NCBI GenBank assembly: GCA_030583865.1
Contig: CP129479.1
Location: 384,744 to 448,743, forward strand
Reading direction: 5' to 3'
Length of the DNA: 64,000 nt
DNA from: Thermodesulfobacteriota bacterium
Lineage (GTDB): Bacteria; Desulfobacterota; GWC2-55-46
A program made the translations under genes and the position numbers. Under the pieces are notes generated by a model. It worked only from the letters and a program-made list of their open reading frames with translations. It was not told the DNA's origin and did not search any database. The first letter of the stretch is position 1. Each line of letters opens with the position of its first letter. Shown piece by piece: positions 43,239 through 52,260 of this stretch.

Positions 43239-43673
43239 ATGGCACAGGCAAAGCAAGGCGACATCGTAAAGGTCCATTACACGGGCACGCTCGAGGACGG
43301 CACCAGGTTCGATTCGTCGGACGGCAGGGACCCGCTTCAGTTCGTGATTGGCGAGGGCATGCTCATACCGGCTTTCGAGCAGGCAATCGTGGGCATGAAC
43401 CCCGGAGACACGAAGCAGCTCCAGATTCCGTCTCATGAGGCCTACGGGCCGTACATGGACGAGCTCATCCTCGAGGTCGACAGGAACCAGATACCGCAGT
43501 ATATCGACCCCGAGGAGGGGATGCAGCTCCAGATAACCCAGGACGACGGCAGCTCGACTATCGTGAAGGTCGTAAAGCTCACGAACGAGAAGATATACCT
43601 GGACGCAAACCACCCGCTTGCGGGCAAGGACCTTACTTTCGAGGTCAGGCTGGTCGACATAGTCCGCCACTGA
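43239..43673 (+). CDS. FKBP-type peptidyl-prolyl isomerase (SlyD-like)
   Basis: A 144-residue SlyD-type protein with KVHYTGTLEDGTRFDSS at the N-terminus and the FKBP active-site strand, then an insert-in-flap domain (PQYIDPEEGMQLQI) of about 50 residues. It lacks the C-terminal His/Cys metal-binding tail of E. coli SlyD. It catalyses proline cis-trans isomerisation and acts as a cytoplasmic chaperone. GGGAGGGG precedes the ATG. It stands alone, between the glycan locus and the ku-ligD unit, with its own promoter and terminator. Confidence 0.92.
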   Translation: MAQAKQGDIVKVHYTGTLEDGTRFDSSDGRDPLQFVIGEGMLIPAFEQAIVGMNPGDTKQLQIPSHEAYGPYMDELILEVDRNQIPQYIDPEEGMQLQITQDDGSSTIVKVVKLTNEKIYLDANHPLAGKDLTFEVRLVDIVRH

Positions 43674-43712
43674 CCTGAGGCAGCTTCTTAATCCGACAAC
43701 TCTTCAGGGCTT

Positions 43713-43738
43713 AAAGGCCGGACGACCTCCGGCCTTTT
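43713..43738 (+). terminator. Rho-independent terminator between FKBP and ligD
   Basis: AAAGGCCGG (43713-43721) and CCGGCCTTT (43729-43737) pair around a seven-base loop and are followed by T38. It lies between the convergent FKBP (plus) and ligD (minus) genes. It could act in both directions, though the T-run is short on the minus side. Confidence 0.75.
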
Positions 43739-43749
43739 CCCATTTCAGC

Positions 43750-46320
43750 TCAGCGCCGGAGCCCCATCTTCTCTTCCATCTCGATGGTCACAGGCTGCTT
43801 GATGTCCATGTAGCCATCCCAGGGGTTCCCGGCGTCCCTTATCCGGTCCTTCATGTTGGCGAGCGTAAAAGACCCCGGCCCATAGAGCATGAGCTCGTCC
43901 CACCCGAGGGGCGCCGCGATCGGCGCGCCCGGTTTGGCCCTGGTCGAATATGCCTCTATGGCGGTTGCGCCCCTGATGTTTCTCATGTAGTCGATGAATA
44001 TCCTGCCGGTCCTTCTCGATTTCGTCATCATTGACGTGAACCTGTCCGGAAGGCCCCGGGCCACGAACTCAGCAACGGCCCTCGTGAACCCCTGTATCTC
44101 TTCCCAGTCCCTTATTGGAAGGACCGGGACGACGACGTGGAGCCCCTTTCCGCCGGTCGCCTTTACGAAGCTTTTTAATCCAAGCTCTTCAAGGAGCGCG
44201 CGCATGAGGAAGACGGCCTCCACGAGCCGCTCCCACCCGACGCCCTCGTCCGGGTCTATGTCGAAGACGAGCCTGTCCGGGTGCTCGACCTTCACGTAGC
44301 GGCTGTCCCATGTGTGTATTTCAAGCGCGCCTATCTGGGCGAGCGCCATTAGCCCCTCTGGCGTATCTACCATCAGGTACTCGGCTTGCGTGCCGTCGTT
44401 CTCGGCAATGGCGAGCCGCTTTAGCTCCGGAGGCATGGCGTTGACGGAGTGTTTCTGATAGAAGCACTCCTTCCCGACGCCTTCGGGGCAACGCACCAGC
44501 GTAAGGGGCCTGCCGGCAAGGTGCGGCAGCATAAGCGGCGCGACCGCTTCATAGTAGCCTATGAGGTCCGCTTTCGTGTATCCTTTTTCGGGATAAAAGA
44601 CGCGCCCGGGGTTTGTGACGCGCACGCTCTTTATTACCCGGACAGGACCCGGGTCTGCCGGAGGAGAAGGCGCGAGCCGCTCTTCCGTGGGCCCTACTGC
44701 CTCCTTCGCCCGGAGCGGGTCTTCGGCTACTACCTCCCTTGCGGGCTTGTCTTCCCGGAGCCCCTGGAAAGATGCGTGCCTCAAGACGCCCTCCGCCGTC
44801 CGCTGCCTGTACTCCACTTCGGCCACAAGCTCGGGCCTTACCCAGTGCACGCCCTTTGCCTCTGCCCCTGTAGGCGGGTCTTGGAAGGGGGGAGCAGCCG
44901 TCTCAAGCGGCTTAAGGCGCTCCCAGACTTCAGATATGGAGCGTTCGTTGAAGCCGGTCCCGACCCTGCCGCAGTAGATGAGATTACCGTCCCTGTCGTA
45001 AGCGCCTATAAGGAGCGCGCCGAACCCGCTCTTCCTTTCGCCCCCGGGCTCGGTATATCCGCCTATGACGAATTCGTCCCTTAGAAGGCATTTTGTCTTG
45101 AGCCACGACCTAGACCGCCCTTCGACATAGGAAGAATCCCGCTTCTTGGAGATTATTCCCTCTATCCTGTAGGTGCAGGCGTGCTCGAAAAACTCCGGGC
45201 CCTTGCCCTCTACGTGGCCGCTGAAACGGAGGAGCCTTGAATCGGCCCTTTCCGATTTGAGGATGGATTCCGCAAGTAGCTTTCTTTCGTAGAGGGGCGC
45301 TTCCATGAGGGAGTAGCCGTTGTAATAGAGGACGTCGAAGAGCATGTAAATAAGCCCCTCGTCTGTCCTCATGGCGAGCGCGTGCTGGAGGCCCTCGAAG
45401 CTCGTTATGCCTTCCTCGCCAATGGCAACGACCTCGCCGTCGAGCCATGCCTCTTTTAAGAAAAGGCGCGAGAGCGCCCCGGCAATGGACTGGAACCTGT
45501 CCGTCCAGTCGTTCCCGTTACGGGTAATAAGCCTTACGCTCTCTTCCCGTATTTCCGCGAGTATCCTGTATCCGTCGTATTTAAGCTCGTGCACCCATCC
45601 TCCGCCCGAAGGCGGCGCATCGACGAGGGTCGCGAGCGCGGGCCTCATCATCTCCGGCATGGGTTTTTTTTGATACCGCGCTTCGGACGGGAGGATCCGG
45701 GTTTCGTTCTCTTTGCCGCTCCACACGCCCTCCGGGAGTGTTGCGACCTCTTCGACGCTCCTGCCGCTAATGACGCTCTCCGGCCTTTCAATCGTCACGT
45801 CGCCCGTGACTTCCGAGTCCGCGTCCTCTTCTTTTATAAGGAGCCATTCGTCTTTTTCCTCCCTGTCCCTTTCGCCGGGCTTGAGCCGCACAAGCGCCCA
45901 CCTGCCCCGGAGTTTTTTGCCGGAGAGGATGAACTTCATCGCGCCCTTTTGAAGCCCCCTGTCCGGGTCTTCCTCGGGCAGCCAGAAGCCCTTGTCCCAG
46001 ACGATTACAGCCCCGCCGCCGTACTCTCCCCTCGGGATGACGCCCTCGAAACCGGCGTACTCAAGCGGGTGGTCTTCAACGTGCACCGCAAGCCGCTTGT
46101 CTTCGGGGTTTAGCGACGGTCCCTTGGGGACAGCCCAGCTCTTGAGTGTGCCGTGGAGTTCCAAACGGAAATCGTAATGGAGGGAGCGTGCTGAATGCTT
46201 CTGGACGACGAATATGCCCGCAGGGCCTTCGGCAGCCTGTCCTTCTGGCTCGGTGGTGCGGCTGAAATCTCGCTTCCGGCGGTACTCGCCGAGGCCGTCG
46301 CCTTGACTTTCGCTCCCCAT
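43750..46320 (-). CDS. ligD: ATP-dependent DNA ligase D
   Basis: An 856-residue multidomain enzyme ordered phosphoesterase, ligase, polymerase. The 3'-phosphoesterase core is at about 35-165 (His48 and Asp50 in SLHYDFRLE). The ligase domain has the nucleotidyl Lys247 in ELKYDG. The C-terminal primase-like polymerase (about 565-850) has FDIDPDEG. It seals double-strand breaks with Ku in non-homologous end joining and fills or trims ends. It starts nine bases after the ku stop on the minus strand, so they form an operon. All three catalytic centres look intact. Confidence 0.94.
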   Translation of the reverse strand: MGSESQGDGLGEYRRKRDFSRTTEPEGQAAEGPAGIFVVQKHSARSLHYDFRLELHGTLKSWAVPKGPSLNPEDKRLAVHVEDHPLEYAGFEGVIPRGEYGGGAVIVWDKGFWLPEEDPDRGLQKGAMKFILSGKKLRGRWALVRLKPGERDREEKDEWLLIKEEDADSEVTGDVTIERPESVISGRSVEEVATLPEGVWSGKENETRILPSEARYQKKPMPEMMRPALATLVDAPPSGGGWVHELKYDGYRILAEIREESVRLITRNGNDWTDRFQSIAGALSRLFLKEAWLDGEVVAIGEEGITSFEGLQHALAMRTDEGLIYMLFDVLYYNGYSLMEAPLYERKLLAESILKSERADSRLLRFSGHVEGKGPEFFEHACTYRIEGIISKKRDSSYVEGRSRSWLKTKCLLRDEFVIGGYTEPGGERKSGFGALLIGAYDRDGNLIYCGRVGTGFNERSISEVWERLKPLETAAPPFQDPPTGAEAKGVHWVRPELVAEVEYRQRTAEGVLRHASFQGLREDKPAREVVAEDPLRAKEAVGPTEERLAPSPPADPGPVRVIKSVRVTNPGRVFYPEKGYTKADLIGYYEAVAPLMLPHLAGRPLTLVRCPEGVGKECFYQKHSVNAMPPELKRLAIAENDGTQAEYLMVDTPEGLMALAQIGALEIHTWDSRYVKVEHPDRLVFDIDPDEGVGWERLVEAVFLMRALLEELGLKSFVKATGGKGLHVVVPVLPIRDWEEIQGFTRAVAEFVARGLPDRFTSMMTKSRRTGRIFIDYMRNIRGATAIEAYSTRAKPGAPIAAPLGWDELMLYGPGSFTLANMKDRIRDAGNPWDGYMDIKQPVTIEMEEKMGLRR

Positions 46321-46329
46321 CTTGCCGGG

Positions 46330-47166
46330 CTACCCGCCCGAGGCCTTCCGGGCCTTCACCTTCGCGGCCTCGGTCTCCTCGACGCTTTTCTTGAGGAGCG
46401 TCATTAGGTCGATGACCTCCGCTGTGGGCGCGGGCGGAGGGGCTGCCGCCTCCTCGACCCTGGCAGTCTCGCCTGCGGCGATCTTGCTTTTTATATAGGA
46501 GAGCAGTTCGTCCCTGTATGTGTCGTGGTATTTATCCGGCTGCCAGTCGGATATCATCGACTCGACGAGCCTCTCGGCCATCTCAAGCTCTTTTCCCGTA
46601 ACGCCGAGCTTTTCAAGGTCTTCTTCAGGCACCTCGATTGTTTCCGGTTTCTTCAGCTCGTCGGAGTATCTGATGAGGTCGAGGACAAGGACTCTTCCGT
46701 AAGGGACCACTGCGCCGATGTATTCCTTCGAGTGGATGACGACCTTCGCTACACCGGCCTTTCCGGTTTTTTTAAGCGCTTCGCGTAGAAGCGCGTAGCC
46801 CTTTTCGCCCCTACCCACGGGCGCTAGAAAGTAGGGCTTCTGGAAGAATATGGGGTGTATGTCCTTGGAATCCACGAAGTCTATTATCTCGACGGTCTGG
46901 GTCGCCCTGGCGTTTGCGCGCTTAAGGTCCTCTTCGGTGAGGACGACGTACTGCCCCCGCTCGAACTCGTATCCCTTGACCATCTCGCCGGAGGCGACTT
47001 CCTTGCCTGTCCGCTTGTTGATTTTTTTGTAGCCCACGGGCGAGAGGTCGTTCTTGTCGAGGAGGTGGAAGTCGAGCTTCTTCTCCTTGCCTTCGGCGGT
47101 GAAGAGGCCGACAGGGATATTTACCAAGCCGAAGCTTATGGAACCTTTCCAGATGGGACGGGCCAT
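46330..47166 (-). CDS. ku: Non-homologous end-joining protein Ku
   Basis: A 278-residue bacterial Ku. It begins ARPIWKGSISFGLVNIPVGL, the standard N-terminus, with the Ku beta-barrel core and a Lys-rich C-terminal tail ending VKARKASGG that may contact DNA or LigD. A homodimer threads onto DNA ends and recruits LigD. Promoter at 47218-47245 and the ribosome-site-like GAGG nine bases before ATG. Co-directional with ligD, so both are probably expressed together, perhaps together with the DNA repair genes upstream on the same strand. Confidence 0.95.
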   Translation of the reverse strand: MARPIWKGSISFGLVNIPVGLFTAEGKEKKLDFHLLDKNDLSPVGYKKINKRTGKEVASGEMVKGYEFERGQYVVLTEEDLKRANARATQTVEIIDFVDSKDIHPIFFQKPYFLAPVGRGEKGYALLREALKKTGKAGVAKVVIHSKEYIGAVVPYGRVLVLDLIRYSDELKKPETIEVPEEDLEKLGVTGKELEMAERLVESMISDWQPDKYHDTYRDELLSYIKSKIAAGETARVEEAAAPPPAPTAEVIDLMTLLKKSVEETEAAKVKARKASGG

Positions 47167-47217
47167 GAAAAAAAACCTCGCTTTTTTGAAGGGCGGGGCG
47201 GGAAGGCGCCTAATTAG

Positions 47218-47245
47218 ATTCTAAAGGAAAGGCGGGGCTAGTCAA
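47218..47245 (-). promoter_or_regulatory. Promoter upstream of ku-ligD
   Basis: On the minus strand: -35 TTGACT (47240-47245), 16-base GC-rich spacer, -10 TAGAAT (47218-47223). The leader before ku is about 45 bases. The promoter lies just beyond the photolyase stop at 47256. The same hexamers, spacer pattern and downstream bases recur at 49607-49634. Confidence 0.65.
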
Positions 47246-47255
47246 GGGGCGGGAT

Positions 47256-48596
47256 TTATCCGCCCCACCTCCGGATATAGGCGTCGACGTCGAATTTCGA
47301 CCTGCTGCCTTTGTAGCTCATGAAGCGTATCTTCCCCGTCACCTTCCTTTCGGCCCACGCGCGGTCGTGCACCCCGCCTATGGCCCAGGCTATCCCGGCG
47401 TACCCGTTCGGGTCCCTGCCGTCGAGCTCGTATTTGTCGTTCAAGTAGATGGCGTTCCGGAGAGCGGCCTCCGGCGACCCGCTCCATTCGAGCATCTTCT
47501 TGGCCCAGTACATGCGCATGTAGCCGTGCATCTTGCCTGTCTTCACCATCTGCATCTGGGAGGCGTTCCAGAGCGGGTCGTAAGTCCGGGCGTTCTCAAG
47601 CTCGTCGAGTGAGAAAAGAAACTCGCGCCTGTCGGCTGAGTGGGCATCCAGTGTCTTTTTTGCCCAGGCTGGAAAACCTCTCGCGCTGTCGTAGTCGCGG
47701 TTATAAAGGCAGAAGTTGTCCGAAAGCTCCTTCCTGACGATGAGCTCTTCAAGGAAGGCCTTTTTGCCCTCGCCATCCGCGCCCTTTCGCATCACTTGAA
47801 GCGCGACGCGCTGCGCGGATATCTGCCCGAAGTGGAGATACGGCGAGAGGTTCGATTGCCCGTCCTTTGTGGGGTCGTTCCTGTCATCTGCATACCTGCC
47901 GAGCTTCTTTACTATGAAGCTTTCGAGCGCTTTCCGCGCCTCGCTCTCGCCGGGCTTAATCCAGTCCGCCTCTTTTACAGTGCTGTCGATTTCAAGCTCA
48001 GAGATGGTCTTTTCAAGTTCGAAACCCGCCTTGATCCCGGCATGGTGCGGGTGCCTCCTGAACCGGGGAAAATCAGTTAGAAAATCCTTGAGCCTGGCCT
48101 GTATCCTGGGCCTGAAGGTGCGCGCCGCGAACTCCTGCTTTGATGAGGCTATCCTGCAAGGCACGATATTATGCGCGTCTACCATATGGAAGGGTATGCC
48201 TATCCTTGCGGCTACGGCATCCCTCCAGCCCCTTTTAATCTTCAAGGGGTCGAAGTCGGTGACGAGCTCTGATATTTCATATCGCTTTATGAAGTCCGGC
48301 ACCGCTATAGGCGGTTCGCCCTTAATGAGGACAAAAGGAACGGACCGCTCGGCAAGACTCTCTTCGACTTCCTTCAACCCCCGGAGCATGAACCCGTACT
48401 GCCGGAGCGCGGCCCCCAGGAAGGCAGGAGCAAGGCAAAAGAGCACGATGAGCTGGGCTTTCCGTTCGATTGCGAGCGACTGGGCAAAGAGGAGCGCCCA
48501 GTTGTCCTTCGACCTCTGGTCGCGGCTCATCCAATAGGCTACAGGGCCTTTCCGTAAAGCCCCATCCTTCAATGTCTCGTACCTACCCTCGAACAT
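47256..48596 (-). CDS. phr: Class II deoxyribodipyrimidine photolyase
   Basis: A 446-residue photolyase of the class II type. It has YWMSRDQRSKDNWALLFAQ near the N-terminus, SNLSPYLHFGQISAQRV in the FAD domain, and DPLWNASQMQMVKTGKMHGY, the conserved FAD/DNA-contact region of CPD photolyases. It splits cyclobutane pyrimidine dimers using light and FADH-. The stop lies 10 bases beyond the ku promoter's -35 end. It begins six bases after the DUF523/DUF1722 gene, with which it forms an operon; such pairing is common. Confidence 0.93.
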   Translation of the reverse strand: MFEGRYETLKDGALRKGPVAYWMSRDQRSKDNWALLFAQSLAIERKAQLIVLFCLAPAFLGAALRQYGFMLRGLKEVEESLAERSVPFVLIKGEPPIAVPDFIKRYEISELVTDFDPLKIKRGWRDAVAARIGIPFHMVDAHNIVPCRIASSKQEFAARTFRPRIQARLKDFLTDFPRFRRHPHHAGIKAGFELEKTISELEIDSTVKEADWIKPGESEARKALESFIVKKLGRYADDRNDPTKDGQSNLSPYLHFGQISAQRVALQVMRKGADGEGKKAFLEELIVRKELSDNFCLYNRDYDSARGFPAWAKKTLDAHSADRREFLFSLDELENARTYDPLWNASQMQMVKTGKMHGYMRMYWAKKMLEWSGSPEAALRNAIYLNDKYELDGRDPNGYAGIAWAIGGVHDRAWAERKVTGKIRFMSYKGSRSKFDVDAYIRRWGG

Positions 48597-48602
48597 GAGC
48601 TC

Positions 48603-49547
48603 CTACACGTGGTTTCTGAGCATAAGCTCAATGGGGTGCGGGTTCAGGTAGTATTGCCTCTCAAGATAATGCTCATGGAAAAGGCGGACATAGTGGTTAA
48701 TGAGCACTATCGGCACGATAAGGGGAATAAGCCCCTTCCGGTAGTCGCCGATGATCTCAAGCATCTCTTCTTTTTCCGTTTTGGAGAGCTTATCTTTAAA
48801 GTACCCAATGAGGTGATAGAGGACGTTCGTGTTCTTCCGCGTTGTCGCGGTAAGACGGAGCCCTTCCATGAGGGCCTTCCCATATTCGGAATAAAGCCCC
48901 TGACTTCCGGATTTCCCGGCCTTCGCAACCATCCTTCCGAGGCGCGAGTAATGCGGGGGGCTGTGCGCGAGGATCAGGAGCTTGTGCCGGGTGTGGAATT
49001 CGACGAGGCCGGCGGGGCCGGGCTTACGCATCAGCTCCTGCCAGCGCCGGTATACGAATACGCGCTCTATGAAGTTCTCGCGGAGCTTCGGGTCGTGGAG
49101 CCTGCCGTCGTCCTCCGCAGGTACGAGGGGGATGCGTTCGACGAACGCGCCGCCGAAGAGCCCCACTCCCTTTTTTGAGGGCTGCCCCGAAGGCCCGTAG
49201 AGCTTCACTCCGTAAAGGCCGGAGCTCGGCGATTTGGACTTGAAGATGAAGCCCGAGAGGGACTCTTTTTCAAGCTCGTCGAGTTTTTCCCTCACCCATT
49301 CGCGCATGCCCTCGGTGTGGTCTATGCCGGTCTTTCGCGTTACGAGGCGCTGGCCTTCGGGAGCGGCCTTCAGGCGCATGGCCTCTCTCGGCACAGGAAG
49401 GCCGTACTCCACCTCCGGGCAGACCGGCACCCATTCGAAGAACTTCCCGAGGGTGTCGGTAATGTACCTGTCCCTTTGGTGCGTGCCGTCATAGCGCACA
49501 TTCTCTCCAAGTAGGCACGAGCTTATGCCGAGCTTTATCATTTGCAT
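48603..49547 (-). CDS. DUF523-DUF1722 (YbgA/TudS-like) fusion protein
   Basis: A 314-residue protein. Residues 5-150 are a DUF523 domain (SSCLLGENVRYDG, VPVCPEVEYGLPVPRE, SKSPSSG). Residues 170-310 are a DUF1722 domain (LVEFHTRHKLLILAHSP). DUF523 stand-alone relatives (TudS) hold a 4Fe-4S cluster bound by three Cys; here the third Cys position reads Ser, as in many fused members, so Fe-S dependence is uncertain. It precedes the photolyase in an operon, which suggests a link to photoreactivation or DNA/RNA base damage, but the function of the fusion is not established. Confidence 0.87.
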   Translation of the reverse strand: MQMIKLGISSCLLGENVRYDGTHQRDRYITDTLGKFFEWVPVCPEVEYGLPVPREAMRLKAAPEGQRLVTRKTGIDHTEGMREWVREKLDELEKESLSGFIFKSKSPSSGLYGVKLYGPSGQPSKKGVGLFGGAFVERIPLVPAEDDGRLHDPKLRENFIERVFVYRRWQELMRKPGPAGLVEFHTRHKLLILAHSPPHYSRLGRMVAKAGKSGSQGLYSEYGKALMEGLRLTATTRKNTNVLYHLIGYFKDKLSKTEKEEMLEIIGDYRKGLIPLIVPIVLINHYVRLFHEHYLERQYYLNPHPIELMLRNHV

Positions 49548-49868
49548 GGTTCGAGAAAAAGCCGGATAGAATCCAATTTCTGAGGAAGATAAGGGGCCTT
49601 ACTTAGAGTTTAAGGGGGAGGCGGGTGGAGTCAAGGGGGGCTGTGGCATGTTATTGCTGATGTGTGGCGGAGCATGCTTTTTGATAGACGGCTGTCCCTG
49701 AACCATCATCGATGATTTTAATTGGATTACTGACGCAGGCGTGGTTGCGACACCGTTTAGATACATGAGTCGACTTGCATGACTGTCGTAGCAAAGAGCT
49801 TAATGCACACGGCTATTTTTGGATAGCAATGAGTCGAGCACCGGGAAGGCGGCTCGGCTCATATTTGC
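49548..49868. other. Intergenic region
   Basis: 321 bases between two minus-strand genes. The first 90 bases hold the promoter described at 49607-49634 and its leader. I see no ORF, hairpin terminator or repeat in the remainder, which is noticeably more AT-rich than the genes. Confidence 0.6.
49607..49634 (-). promoter_or_regulatory. Promoter upstream of the DUF523/DUF1722-phr unit
   Basis: On the minus strand: -35 TTGACT (49629-49634), 16-base spacer, -10 TAAACT (49607-49612). The predicted start is about 53 bases before the ATG at 49547. The spacer (CCGCCT core) and the bases just after the -10 (CTAA, TA) match the ku promoter, suggesting co-regulation. Confidence 0.6.
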
Positions 49869-50711
49869 TTATCCCTCGCGCTGGTTTCCCCGTATCCTCT
49901 CGAACCTCTCGAGTATGACCTCGGCCCTGTACTTGTAGTCGGCGGCCACCCTGTTGGAAGGGTCGAGCTCCAGCACGATATCCCATTCCTTTATCGCGAG
50001 CTCCATCTCCTCGCTCTGGAAATATGCTATGCCGTTTCTCAAGTGCTTCTCAACCGCCTTGTCCCGCTCGGAGACGGCCCTCTCCAGGAGCTCCTTCGCG
50101 TTCATGTACGAGGGGACTATCCTCAAGGCCGCCGTAAACTCCTCGATGGCCCTGTGGTATGCGCTCGATTCGAAGTAGACCTTTCCCTTCAGGTAATGGA
50201 GGTTGGCGAGGTCCTCGGGCGCGTCGTCCTTGGATAAGATCCTTTTCGCCGCAGTGGCCGGGTTCGTGGCGGCCTTTTTCCCGGCTTGTACGGGGGCGGC
50301 GCGGGGGGCAGCCGTCTTTTGTGGCGCATCACCGGACCTCATCGCCTCGGTTACGAGCTCGAGCTTGCGCTTGGCGAGGAGGTTTTCCGGATTGTGGCGG
50401 AGAGAGTGCCTGTACTCTGCCGCTGCCTTCGAAAGTATTCCGGCCCTTTCGTAATCCTCGGCCATCTCCAGGTGCCTCCTGGAAAGCTGCATGGAAATGG
50501 AGTTAATGTCCTGGAGGAGCTTCCTGGACGCCTTGTAGTTCGGGTCGCCCTTGGGTATCCTGCCCGCCTTCTCCCGGGCCTCGGAGAGCCTGCCGCTCTC
50601 GTACAGCAGGACGGCCCTGTCGTACTCGGTGCCCTGCGCGTACCGCGAGGACATCTGCACGCATCCGGCCATGAAAACGAGGAGCGCTATCATCGACAGC
50701 CTAAATAACAA
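49869..50711 (-). CDS. TPR-containing lipoprotein
   Basis: About 280 residues. The N-terminal signal with lipobox VFMAGC is followed by repeated helical hairpins (AVLLYESGRLSEAREKAGRI, later YLKGKVYFESSAYHRAIEEF and AIKEWDIVLELDP) typical of tetratricopeptide repeats, so it is a lipid-anchored periplasmic TPR protein. I chose TTG 50711, preceded by GGGAGGAAGG at the right distance and giving a normal charged signal n-region; GTG 50732 would leave an unusual N-terminus. It overlaps the end of the cyclase gene by 11 bases. Partner unknown; it may scaffold the cyclase or an envelope complex. Confidence 0.8.
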   Translation of the reverse strand: MLFRLSMIALLVFMAGCVQMSSRYAQGTEYDRAVLLYESGRLSEAREKAGRIPKGDPNYKASRKLLQDINSISMQLSRRHLEMAEDYERAGILSKAAAEYRHSLRHNPENLLAKRKLELVTEAMRSGDAPQKTAAPRAAPVQAGKKAATNPATAAKRILSKDDAPEDLANLHYLKGKVYFESSAYHRAIEEFTAALRIVPSYMNAKELLERAVSERDKAVEKHLRNGIAYFQSEEMELAIKEWDIVLELDPSNRVAADYKYRAEVILERFERIRGNQREG

Positions 50712-52143
50712 AGCCTTCCTCCCTGAGCACACTGCACGCGAGGCTTACGACCCCTTCCACCTCGTCCTTCCAGCGCGGGCCGAGCCCCGTTATGTTGTAG
50801 AGCGTAACCGGCTTGTCGAAGCCCTTCAGGTACACGCCCCGCATCTCCTCCGCGGCCACGTCAGCCGCCACCCTGCCGTAGATGAACTCGCTTACGAGTA
50901 TCTCACCGCCCCTCGCGAGGTCGGTGAGCCTCGAGGCCGTGTTTACCGGGTCTCCCACGGCGGTATACTCCATCCTTACGCTTGAGCCCATGTTCCCGAC
51001 GATGACCTCGCCTGAATCGAGGCCGATGCCCATCTCGAGGGCCGTCTCCCCGCGCTCGGCCCGGAGCGCGTTCATCCTCTCGACCGCGAGCTTCACGGCC
51101 ATTGCCGCCTTCACGCCCTGCTCGAGGTGGGAGAGATTTCTGATGGGCGAGCCGAATACGCTCATGACCGCATCGCCGATGAACTTGTCTATGGTGCCCT
51201 CGAACCTGAAGACCATGTCGGTTACGACGGTGAAGTACCTGTTGAGGAGGTCGACTATCTCCTCCGGCTCCATCTTCCTCGACATGGAGGTGAAGCCCCG
51301 TATGTCGGCGAAGAAGACCGTTACCTCCCTCCTGTGGCCACCGAGCTTTACGCGCTCCGGGTCCCTGAAAATCTCGTCGGCCACGTGCCGGCTTACGTAG
51401 CGGTTCAATACCCCCCTCAGTATCTCCTTTTTCTTGAGGTCCGAGGCCATCCTGTTGAAGGAGGCCACCAGGTCCCCTATCTCGTCCTTCCTTATCTCTG
51501 GTATGCGGTAGTCGAAGTTGCCCAGGGCTATCTCCCTGGTGCCCTGGAAGAGCCTGAAGACAGGCCGGAGTAGCCCCGAGGCGAGGGGGATGGATATCAG
51601 CGTTACGGCCCCGGCAGCCATGAAACCCATTATGGTCACCCTCCTGACCGCGCGCCTTACCTGCTCCCTTATGAATGCCTTCGAAAAGGACAATACGGTA
51701 TAACCGACGGTCGTGTCCCTGAACACTATAGGCGAGGCGAAGGTGATGGACTCCTGGTCGCCGTGGTCTATGGTCCACGGAGCCGCCTCGCCCTGCCTGG
51801 CCATTATGAGGCCCGTGTCGAAGAGGACGAAATCGCCTCCGGCCTCAAGCACGTCCTTGTGCGCCTCGACCTCGAACCTGTGGTTGAGGATATAGGCGTC
51901 GTGTATGCCGGGGTACTTGAGTATGTTCTGGACGGCGAGCGTCATGCCAAGCGTGTCCTTCTGCATGAAGGGCATCTTGGAGTCGTTCGCGAACTCGTGT
52001 GTTATGGTCCCGGCCATGGAGCGGAGCTGCTCCTCGAGGTCGGACTTGTGCTGCAAGACGAGCATCGCGCCTATGGAAACGGTCGCCGCGAAAAGGAGGG
52101 TGGAGAGCACGACCGCAAGCTTTATCTTGATGCCTATCTTCAA
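50701..52143 (-). CDS. Membrane class III adenylate/guanylate cyclase with HAMP domain
   Basis: A 480-residue protein. It has an N-terminal TM helix (about 7-29), an extracytoplasmic sensory region (about 30-165), a second TM helix (about 168-190), a HAMP linker (about 190-242) and a catalytic domain from about 270 to 440. VFFADIRGFTSMSR and KFIGDAVMSVFG carry the metal-binding Asp residues. The Lys before FIGD and the Asp in AVGDPVNTASRL fit adenine recognition, so cAMP is favoured. Start codon is TTG at 52143. A CRP-like palindrome lies 100 bases upstream. The sensed signal is unknown. Confidence 0.9.
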   Translation of the reverse strand: MKIGIKIKLAVVLSTLLFAATVSIGAMLVLQHKSDLEEQLRSMAGTITHEFANDSKMPFMQKDTLGMTLAVQNILKYPGIHDAYILNHRFEVEAHKDVLEAGGDFVLFDTGLIMARQGEAAPWTIDHGDQESITFASPIVFRDTTVGYTVLSFSKAFIREQVRRAVRRVTIMGFMAAGAVTLISIPLASGLLRPVFRLFQGTREIALGNFDYRIPEIRKDEIGDLVASFNRMASDLKKKEILRGVLNRYVSRHVADEIFRDPERVKLGGHRREVTVFFADIRGFTSMSRKMEPEEIVDLLNRYFTVVTDMVFRFEGTIDKFIGDAVMSVFGSPIRNLSHLEQGVKAAMAVKLAVERMNALRAERGETALEMGIGLDSGEVIVGNMGSSVRMEYTAVGDPVNTASRLTDLARGGEILVSEFIYGRVAADVAAEEMRGVYLKGFDKPVTLYNITGLGPRWKDEVEGVVSLACSVLREEGFVI

Positions 52144-52242
52144 ATCCGACCGCCACGGATGGAAGGGAAAACGCGCAATGCCGGCGGGCCGCGTCGAAGG
52201 GCCGCCCTAGCGCGCTAAAAAACCACAAATCACATGTAATGC

Positions 52243-52260
52243 CCGTGACCGGGGTCACGG
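52243..52260. promoter_or_regulatory. CRP-like palindrome upstream of the cyclase gene
   Basis: Perfect 18-base palindrome: CCGTGACC and GGTCACGG separated by GG (52243-52260). It contains GTGA-N6-TCAC, the core of CRP/FNR-family sites. It is centred about 108 bases upstream of the cyclase start codon. A CRP-type regulator there would link cAMP level to cyclase expression. No clear -10 was recognised. Confidence 0.5.

Noticed and set aside
52243-52260. Palindrome as a terminator
   Set aside because: No T-run on the minus strand where a transcript would end; read instead as a possible CRP-type operator.
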